Assembly (NCBI GenBank): GCA_947644475.1
Contig: CANRZQ010000199.1
Span: forward strand, 1 to 5,266
DNA: 5,266 bases
Direction: 5' to 3'
DNA from: an uncultured Muribaculaceae bacterium
GTDB lineage: Bacteria > Bacteroidota > Bacteroidia > Bacteroidales > Muribaculaceae
The notes under the pieces were generated by a model. The model searched no databases. It was not told the DNA's origin and was given only the letters and a program-made list of their open reading frames with translations. Shown in pieces: positions 1 to 4,422 of this stretch. Position 1 is the first letter of the stretch. Each line of letters opens with the position of its first letter. The translations under genes and the position numbers were made by a program.

Positions 1-189
1 ATGATACTCCTGCTGGCCAACCAGATGAAAAAAATGATGATGTCGTTCAACCCCGAAGGCGCCGAAGACGCCAAAGTGTTCAAAGACATCCGCGTCATCT
101 CGCAAGGCGCCATCGACCTCAAACCCGAGGAGACAATCCTCCAGCAGTACCACATGCTCCCACCGCCAAAACGCAAAAAGAAAAAATGA
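1..189 (+). CDS. DUF4290 family protein, C-terminal part (5' truncated by window edge)
   Basis: The frame is open from the left edge to a TGA at 187-189, giving the last 62 residues of a longer protein. The ATG at position 1 is probably an internal methionine, because family members as I recall them are roughly 200 residues. The visible piece has the segment LANQMKKMMMSFNPEG followed by EDAKVFKDI, which resembles the C-terminal part of the Bacteroidota DUF4290 family (recognised by eye, no search run). It ends in a proline- and lysine-rich tail, PPPKRKKKK, suggesting a basic, cytoplasmic, possibly nucleic-acid-contacting end; that role is inference. Function is unknown. The stop overlaps the rimM start by four bases (ATGA), so the two are probably translationally coupled. 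In other Bacteroidales I recall murA lying between this family and rimM; here they abut directly. Confidence 0.72.
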   Translation: MILLLANQMKKMMMSFNPEGAEDAKVFKDIRVISQGAIDLKPEETILQQYHMLPPPKRKKKK

Positions 190-725
190 TAACAGCAGAC
201 CTCCTCACAGCCATAGGCCGAGTGATAAAGCCCCACGGCGTGGCAGGAGAAATGTCGATACTGTTCACCGTCGACAGCCCCGCCCTGGCAGTGGAAGCCG
301 CAGAATGCCTCATTTTCGACATCGACGGCATATTCGTGCCATTCTTCCCGCAGTCGGTGCGCACACGCGGCGCCGACTCACTGCTGGTGAAACTCGAAGG
401 AATCGACTCCGACACCGACGCCGCCCCCTTATGCGGCAAGACAGCATACGCCCTGGCCGAGCGCCTGCCCCTGCCCGAAGAAGAAGAAATCGACCCCGAC
501 AACCTCTACGCAGGCCAGCTCGCCGGATTCACCGCCTACGACGCCGACACCGAGATAGGCACCATAACCGACATCGACGACACCACCGAAAACGTGCTGT
601 TCATCGTCGAGAACGCCGAAGGCCGGCGCATCCTCGTGCCCGTGGCCGACGAACTTATCGAAGGCATCGACATCGACACACGCAAAATATATTTCTCACT
701 CCCCCAAGGAATCCTTGACCTATGA
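186..725 (+). CDS. rimM: Ribosome maturation factor RimM (16S rRNA processing protein)
   Basis: A 179-residue cytoplasmic protein of normal RimM length. RimM binds ribosomal protein S19 and assists late maturation of the 30S subunit head. The N-terminal RimM barrel covers about residues 8-92 and opens with the family signature IGRVIKPHGVAGEM (residues 10-23). A short acidic linker (EEEEID, 98-103) leads to the C-terminal PRC-barrel domain (about 105-178), which contains LYAGQLAGF, the strand pair NVLFIV and RRILVPV, and the typical ending LPQGILDL. The ATG at 186 is chosen because it places the signature close to the N-terminus and overlaps the upstream stop as ATGA. The 3' stop likewise overlaps the next gene as ATGA at 722-725. 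It sits in the middle of a coupled operon and is probably transcribed from a promoter left of the window. Nothing is missing or unusual in the protein. Confidence 0.95.
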   Translation: MITADLLTAIGRVIKPHGVAGEMSILFTVDSPALAVEAAECLIFDIDGIFVPFFPQSVRTRGADSLLVKLEGIDSDTDAAPLCGKTAYALAERLPLPEEEEIDPDNLYAGQLAGFTAYDADTEIGTITDIDDTTENVLFIVENAEGRRILVPVADELIEGIDIDTRKIYFSLPQGILDL

Positions 726-1051
726 CCGAATACAACGAACGCGACGCCATCCGCCTGATGCGCGCCGCCCTCACACCCGAACGCGCCGACAAAATCAGCT
801 CCGACGAAATCCTCAACATCATCGACATGATATGGGACTACTACGAGACACACGGATGCCTCGACATCGACCTCGACGACGAGGCCGACGACGACCCCAC
901 GGCAGCCCTCGACCGCGACGACCTCATAAAATATGTTAAAAAACAAGTGGCAAAGGACCGCCGCTCGCCCGTGCTCCCCGACGAGGTAGAGCCTCTGGTG
1001 CTTGCCGAACTCGCCTACGAAGAAACAGTCGACACCGAAAACGAAATATGA
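722..1051 (+). CDS. Small acidic conserved hypothetical protein
   Basis: A 109-residue protein with no named function that I can assign. It starts with helical sequence (ERDAIRLMRAALTPE), then a hydrophobic segment around residues 30-41 (ILNIIDMIWDYY), then a strongly acidic stretch (residues 48-58, DIDLDDEADDD), and closes with a second helical part including LIKYVKKQVAKDRR and EVEPLVLAELAYEE. It has no signal peptide and no membrane span, so it is probably cytoplasmic. The pattern resembles small hypothetical proteins I recall from other Bacteroidales, which supports a real gene; this is recognition, not a search result. The start is set by the 4-base ATGA overlap with the rimM stop, and its own stop overlaps the next ATG in the same way (1048-1051). 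Its place directly behind rimM is consistent with a ribosome- or translation-related role, but nothing in the sequence proves this. Confidence 0.8.
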   Translation: MTEYNERDAIRLMRAALTPERADKISSDEILNIIDMIWDYYETHGCLDIDLDDEADDDPTAALDRDDLIKYVKKQVAKDRRSPVLPDEVEPLVLAELAYEETVDTENEI

Positions 1052-1653
1052 AACCCCTCCTCTGCGCAATCCTCGCCGCCGCAGCCTCCTTCCAGATGCT
1101 CACAGCGGCAGCACCCGACCCCGCCGACCTCACCATCGACGAGAACATAGCCACACCCGCCGTGCCCAAGAAAGCCGCCACAGCCGTAAAAAGACACATG
1201 GCCGACCTCGCACAGTCGTTCACCCGCCACGGCCTCGACGCCACCACCTGCCGCGGAGGCGAGGTAGTGGCCGTCACCATCCCCTGCTCAGCACTCTTCC
1301 CCGCCAATTCCGCCACCCTCGGCAAATCAGCCTCCGGAATCCTCGAGACCATAGTGCCGATGCTCAAATACCCCACAATGTACAAGGTAATCATCGCCGT
1401 GCACTCCGACAACACCGGAGAGGCCGCATACCTCGACAACCTCACCGCCGACCGCGCCAACGCCATCGACGACCTCCTCTGCAAACTCTCCGCCACCGAA
1501 GGCACCAACATCATACCCTACGGCATGGCCGCCGACGACCCCGCCGCCACCAACGAGTCGGTGGCCGGACGAGCCGCCAACCGCCGTGTGGAAATCAACA
1601 TCGTGCCCGAATGGCAAATGATCGACGCCGCCAAATCCGGACGCCTCAAATAA
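1048..1653 (+). CDS. OmpA-like peptidoglycan-binding domain protein, periplasmic, no beta-barrel
   Basis: A 201-residue protein. Residues 1-22 form a signal peptide (K2, hydrophobic LLCAILAAAASFQMLTA, cleavage near AAA). C6 lies too early and lacks a proper lipobox, so a soluble periplasmic protein is more likely than a lipoprotein. Residues about 75-187 form an OmpA C-terminal-like domain: LFPANSATL (83-91) opens it, VHSDNTGEAAY (118-128) carries the Asp that contacts diaminopimelate (D121), NLTADRANAI (131-140) carries the conserved Arg (R136), and AGRAANRRVEI (173-183) is the closing signature. The family binds peptidoglycan non-covalently. There is no room for an N-terminal beta-barrel; residues 23-74 are a short charged spacer. 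The start is set by the ATGA overlap with the upstream stop. The peptidase gene follows after 14 bases, so it probably shares the transcript. The precise role in the envelope is not evident. Confidence 0.88.
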   Translation: MKPLLCAILAAAASFQMLTAAAPDPADLTIDENIATPAVPKKAATAVKRHMADLAQSFTRHGLDATTCRGGEVVAVTIPCSALFPANSATLGKSASGILETIVPMLKYPTMYKVIIAVHSDNTGEAAYLDNLTADRANAIDDLLCKLSATEGTNIIPYGMAADDPAATNESVAGRAANRRVEINIVPEWQMIDAAKSGRLK

Positions 1654-1667
1654 CAAACAATATACCT

Positions 1668-3809
1668 ATGGACAAAACTATCATAATCGCCGCCGTGGCG
1701 GCACTCGCCACCAGCACCATGACAGCACGCAACTGCCTCGAAATACCCTACCCCCAGGCCCCGTCCGACAACACCGCCGACACCTACTTCGGCATCCGCG
1801 TCGACGACCCCTACCGCCCCCTCGAAAACGACACAGCCGAAGCCACAGCCCACTGGGTCGAGGCCGAGAACGCCCTCACCAAGGCCTACCTCTGCCAGAT
1901 ACCATTCCGCGCCGGCATGCGCGCGCGCCTTGCCGAACTCAACAACTACCACAAGTCTGGCCTCCCCTTCCGCGAGAACGACGGCATGACCTACTTCTAT
2001 GAAAACGACGGACTCCGCAACCAGGCCGTGCTCTACCGCGTGAAAGCCCTCGGCGACACACCCGAGACATTCATCGACCCCAACACCCTCTCGGCCGACG
2101 GCACAGTGGCCCTCACCGGTGTATACTTCTCGCCCTCAGGAAAATACACAGCCTACACCATCTCGCGCAACGGCTCCGACTGGACCGAAATCTACGTGAT
2201 GGACACAGCCTCCAAGACCCTCCTCTCCGACCATATCGAGTGGGCAAAATTCACCGGGGCATCATGGCTCGGCGACGAAGGCTTCTATTACAGCGCATAC
2301 GCCCGTCCCGAAGCCGGAAAAGAATACTCCAACGCCAACGAATACCACAAAGTATACTTCCACCGCATAGGCACGCCACAGGCCGACGACACCGTGGCAT
2401 ATGAAAACGCCGCACAGCCCCTCTACTTCCACCAGGCCGGAGTGTCCGACGACGGCACAGCCCTCTTTGTCGAGGCATCCGGACAAGGCTTCGGCAACTC
2501 CGTCATGGTCAAGGACCTGCGCACACCCGGAGCCGGCTGGCAAGTAATCGAGCCGTCGATGGACTACGAACTCTCGATCATCGACGTGATCGACGGCACA
2601 ATCTACATGCGCTCCTCCATCGACGCCCCCCTCTACCGCATAGTGGCCATACCCCTCAAATCCGCCGCCAACCGCAAGACATGGCGCGTCGTAGTGCCCG
2701 AAAGCAAAGACGTGCTCGTCAGCGCCCAAGTGGCCTCCGACCGCCTCCTGCTCACCTACGACCACGACGCCGCCAACCGCGTCTACGTCCACAACCTCCG
2801 CGGCCGCCGCACCGGCGAGATCACACTCCCCACCTACGGCACCGTAGGCATATCCTCATCGCGCAAATACCCCGACGTGTTCTACTCGTTCACATCCTTC
2901 GCCTACCCCTCGGCCATCTACCGCTACGACCTCGCCTCAGGCCAAAGCACACCCTACAAGGCCCCGCAGGTAAAAGACTTCAACTCAGCCGACTACATCA
3001 CCGAGCAAGTATTCTACCCCTCGGCCGACGGCACAAAGATACCCATGTTCATCACCTACAAGAAAGGCATCGAGCGCAACGGCAAAAACCCCGTCTACCT
3101 CTACGGCTACGGCGGCTTCGGCGTCACCCTCAACCCCGGCTTCAACGCCAACCGCATCCTCTGGCTTGAAAACGGCGGCATCTACGCCCAGGCCAACCTC
3201 CGCGGAGGCAACGAATACGGCGACCCCTGGCACCAGGCAGGCACAAAGATGAACAAACTCAACGTGTTCAACGACTTCATCGCCGCCGCCGAATACCTCA
3301 TCGCCGAAGGCTTCACCTCCCCCTCTATGATGACCATCGAAGGCGGCAGCAACGGCGGCCTCCTCGTGGGAGCATGCGTAAACATGCGCCCCGACCTGTT
3401 CAAGGTAGCCATCCCCCGCGTGGGCGTGATGGACATGATGCGCTACCACCTCTTCACCATCGGATGGAACTGGGCCCCCGACTACGGCACCTCTGCCGAC
3501 TCACCCGAAATGGCAGCCTACCTCCGCGCCTACTCCCCGGCACACAACATCCATAACGACGGCACACCCTACCCCGCAATCCTCGTCACCACCGCCGACC
3601 ACGACGACCGCGTAGTGCCCGCCCACTCATTCAAGTATGCCGCCGCCCTCCAGGCCGCCGACACAGGCTCCGCCCCCAAACTCATCCGCATCGACTCCAA
3701 CGCCGGACACGGAGCAGGCAAGCCCATCTCCAAAGTAATCGACGAATACGCCGACATCTACTCATTCATCTTCCACAACCTCGGCATCACACCCAACCTA
3801 AGCAAATAG
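1668..3809 (+). CDS. Prolyl oligopeptidase, family S9A, exported
   Basis: A 713-residue serine peptidase that cleaves short peptides after proline. Residues 1-20 look like a signal peptide (K3, hydrophobic IIIAAVAALATS, then TMTA), implying the periplasm. DPYRPLEN (47-54) is the usual N-terminal motif of the family. The beta-propeller covers roughly residues 75-440 and the alpha/beta hydrolase domain roughly 450-713. The catalytic triad is Ser561 in GGSNGGL, Asp646 in ADHDDRV and His681 in AGHGAG. By comparison with the pig enzyme as I recall it, the oxyanion Tyr is Y481 in YGYGGF, the S1-pocket residues are F484 and W602, and the substrate-binding Arg is R648. All are present, so the enzyme should be active. 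The ATG at 1668 is chosen over a longer upstream reading because the latter would overlap the OmpA-like gene in another frame with low-complexity Arg/His sequence. The A-rich 14-base gap before the start lacks a Shine-Dalgarno, as is usual in Bacteroidota. The last 67 codons lie inside the 503-base duplication. Confidence 0.95.
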   Translation: MDKTIIIAAVAALATSTMTARNCLEIPYPQAPSDNTADTYFGIRVDDPYRPLENDTAEATAHWVEAENALTKAYLCQIPFRAGMRARLAELNNYHKSGLPFRENDGMTYFYENDGLRNQAVLYRVKALGDTPETFIDPNTLSADGTVALTGVYFSPSGKYTAYTISRNGSDWTEIYVMDTASKTLLSDHIEWAKFTGASWLGDEGFYYSAYARPEAGKEYSNANEYHKVYFHRIGTPQADDTVAYENAAQPLYFHQAGVSDDGTALFVEASGQGFGNSVMVKDLRTPGAGWQVIEPSMDYELSIIDVIDGTIYMRSSIDAPLYRIVAIPLKSAANRKTWRVVVPESKDVLVSAQVASDRLLLTYDHDAANRVYVHNLRGRRTGEITLPTYGTVGISSSRKYPDVFYSFTSFAYPSAIYRYDLASGQSTPYKAPQVKDFNSADYITEQVFYPSADGTKIPMFITYKKGIERNGKNPVYLYGYGGFGVTLNPGFNANRILWLENGGIYAQANLRGGNEYGDPWHQAGTKMNKLNVFNDFIAAAEYLIAEGFTSPSMMTIEGGSNGGLLVGACVNMRPDLFKVAIPRVGVMDMMRYHLFTIGWNWAPDYGTSADSPEMAAYLRAYSPAHNIHNDGTPYPAILVTTADHDDRVVPAHSFKYAAALQAADTGSAPKLIRIDSNAGHGAGKPISKVIDEYADIYSFIFHNLGITPNLSK

Positions 3810-3814
3810 GCAAT

Positions 3815-3863
3815 TTAGGAATCATAGGCTTCTTAGGCTTCTTAGGCTTCCTATGATTCCTAA
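3815..3863 (+). terminator. Inverted repeat after the peptidase gene (possible terminator), copy 1
   Basis: A perfect 14-base inverted repeat starts five bases after the peptidase stop: the left arm TTAGGAATCATAGG (3815-3828) pairs with CCTATGATTCCTAA (3850-3863). The 21-base loop is itself built from a 9-base tandem unit AGGCTTCTT, two perfect units and a third with one change (3826-3852, overlapping the arms). Its position suggests a transcript 3' end or mRNA-stabilising hairpin for the peptidase operon. No clear T-run follows the stem on either strand, so a classical intrinsic terminator is not certain; a dispersed intergenic palindrome is the alternative. Confidence 0.5.
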
Positions 3864-3881
3864 GCCTCCTAAAATCTTCCC

Positions 3882-3913
3882 AACTTCCAAACTTCCAAAC
3901 TCCCCAACTCCCC
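3882..3913 (+). repeat. Octamer array upstream of the lipoprotein start, copy 1
   Basis: Four contiguous 8-base units are visible: AACTTCCA twice (3882-3897), then AACTCCCC twice (3898-3913). The run ends six bases before the presumed TTG start. The C/A-rich strand gives an almost purine/pyrimidine-biased leader. It may be a slippage-generated array in the 5' leader. I see no recognisable Bacteroidota promoter (TTTG and TAnnTTTG elements) in this intergenic stretch. Confidence 0.7.
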
Positions 3914-3919
3914 CTGCAC

Positions 3920-4312
3920 TTGACCCCTCTCGCAAAATACGCCCTGCTCGCCGCCACACTGCTTCCGCTCCCGTGCTGCTTCACGGGAGTGGAAAGCACC
4001 CCACGCATATCAGCCTCCGAAGTGCGCAAGGAAGTACCCTCCCCCACCGCAGAGCAGCAATTCCTCAGCGGCATAGCCCCACAGCCCCCCGGCTCATGGG
4101 CCCCGGGAGACCGCGTAGTGCCCGCCCACTCATTCAAGTATGCCGCCGCCCTCCAGGCCGCCGACACAGGCTCCGCCCCCAAACTCATCCGCATCGACTC
4201 CAACGCCGGACACGGAGCAGGCAAGCCCATCTCCAAAGTAATCGACGAATACGCCGACATCTACTCATTCATCTTCCACAACCTCGGCATCACACCCAAC
4301 CTAAGCAAATAG
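3920..4312 (+). pseudogene. Chimeric reading frame: lipoprotein N-terminus fused to prolyl oligopeptidase C-terminus
   Basis: This 130-codon frame is produced by the tandem duplication. Codons 1-63, from the TTG at 3920, equal the first 63 codons of the downstream lipoprotein, including the hydrophobic signal segment LAKYALLAATLLPLPCC and FTGVESTPRI. From 4109 the frame continues without a shift into peptidase residues 647-713 (DRVVPAHSF to the end) and uses the peptidase TAG. The peptidase portion keeps His681 and Arg648 but lacks the catalytic Ser561 and Asp646 and the whole propeller, so no peptidase activity is expected. If expressed, the product would be an exported, possibly lipidated, short hybrid. 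The signals upstream of it are the same as those of the intact gene, so expression is possible. It is best treated as a by-product of the duplication and disappears if the duplication is an assembly error. Confidence 0.7.
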
Positions 4313-4317
4313 GCAAT

Positions 4318-4366
4318 TTAGGAATCATAGGCTTCTTAGGCTTCTTAGGCTTCCTATGATTCCTAA
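4318..4366 (+). terminator. Inverted repeat (possible terminator), copy 2
   Basis: This is the exact second copy of the 14-base inverted repeat with its 9-base tandem units in the loop (arms 4318-4331 and 4353-4366). It lies five bases after the stop of the chimeric frame and stands between that frame and the intact lipoprotein gene. If the hairpin terminates transcription, the duplication has placed two such elements in series, which could separate the lipoprotein gene further from any upstream read-through. Confidence 0.48.
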
Positions 4367-4384
4367 GCCTCCTAAAATCTTCCC

Positions 4385-4416
4385 AACTTCCAAACTTCCA
4401 AACTCCCCAACTCCCC
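4385..4416 (+). repeat. Octamer array upstream of the lipoprotein start, copy 2
   Basis: The same array of AACTTCCA twice and AACTCCCC twice, ending six bases before the presumed start codon of the intact lipoprotein gene. Both copies of the array have the same unit number, so no slippage has occurred since the duplication. Confidence 0.7.
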
Positions 4417-4422
4417 CTGCAC

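Larger units (their letters stand above)
3606..4108 (+). repeat. 503-bp tandem duplication, copy 1
   Basis: This is the first unit of a head-to-tail direct repeat with a period of exactly 503 bases; reading both units side by side I find no mismatch. It begins at codon 647 of the prolyl oligopeptidase (GAC of DRVVPAHSF) and ends at the third base of the glycine codon in WAPG, the 63rd codon of the lipoprotein reading frame. It therefore contains the peptidase tail and stop, the inverted repeat, the octamer array and the lipoprotein start region. The bases just outside the unit differ on both sides (3605 C against 4108 A; 4109 G against 4612 A), which fixes the boundaries without microhomology. 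Confidence 0.97.

Noticed and set aside
1002..1667. Upstream extension of the prolyl oligopeptidase reading frame to position 1002
   Set aside because: It overlaps the hypothetical and OmpA-like genes in a different frame and encodes Arg/His/Pro-rich low-complexity sequence. The ATG at 1668 gives a proper signal peptide and family length.
119..1952. Several long minus-strand open frames opposite rimM, the acidic hypothetical and the OmpA-like gene
   Set aside because: They lie opposite well-supported genes and have compositions (Gly/Val/Cys-rich) expected from reading C-biased codons backwards. No family is recognisable.
2251..3757. Minus-strand open frames and + strand alternative frames inside the peptidase gene
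   Set aside because: They are shadows of the prolyl oligopeptidase, whose catalytic motifs and family features confirm the + strand frame. The other translations are Arg/His- or Val/Gly-rich without motifs.
3815..3913. Hairpin and octamer run as a CRISPR array or riboswitch
   Set aside because: The units are only 8-9 bases with no spacers, and no conserved riboswitch core is visible.
3853..4359. + strand frame beginning at the ATG inside the hairpin
   Set aside because: It reads the lipoprotein start and peptidase tail in the wrong frame and gives Pro/Arg/His-rich sequence. It is mentioned only for the speculative octamer-slippage idea.
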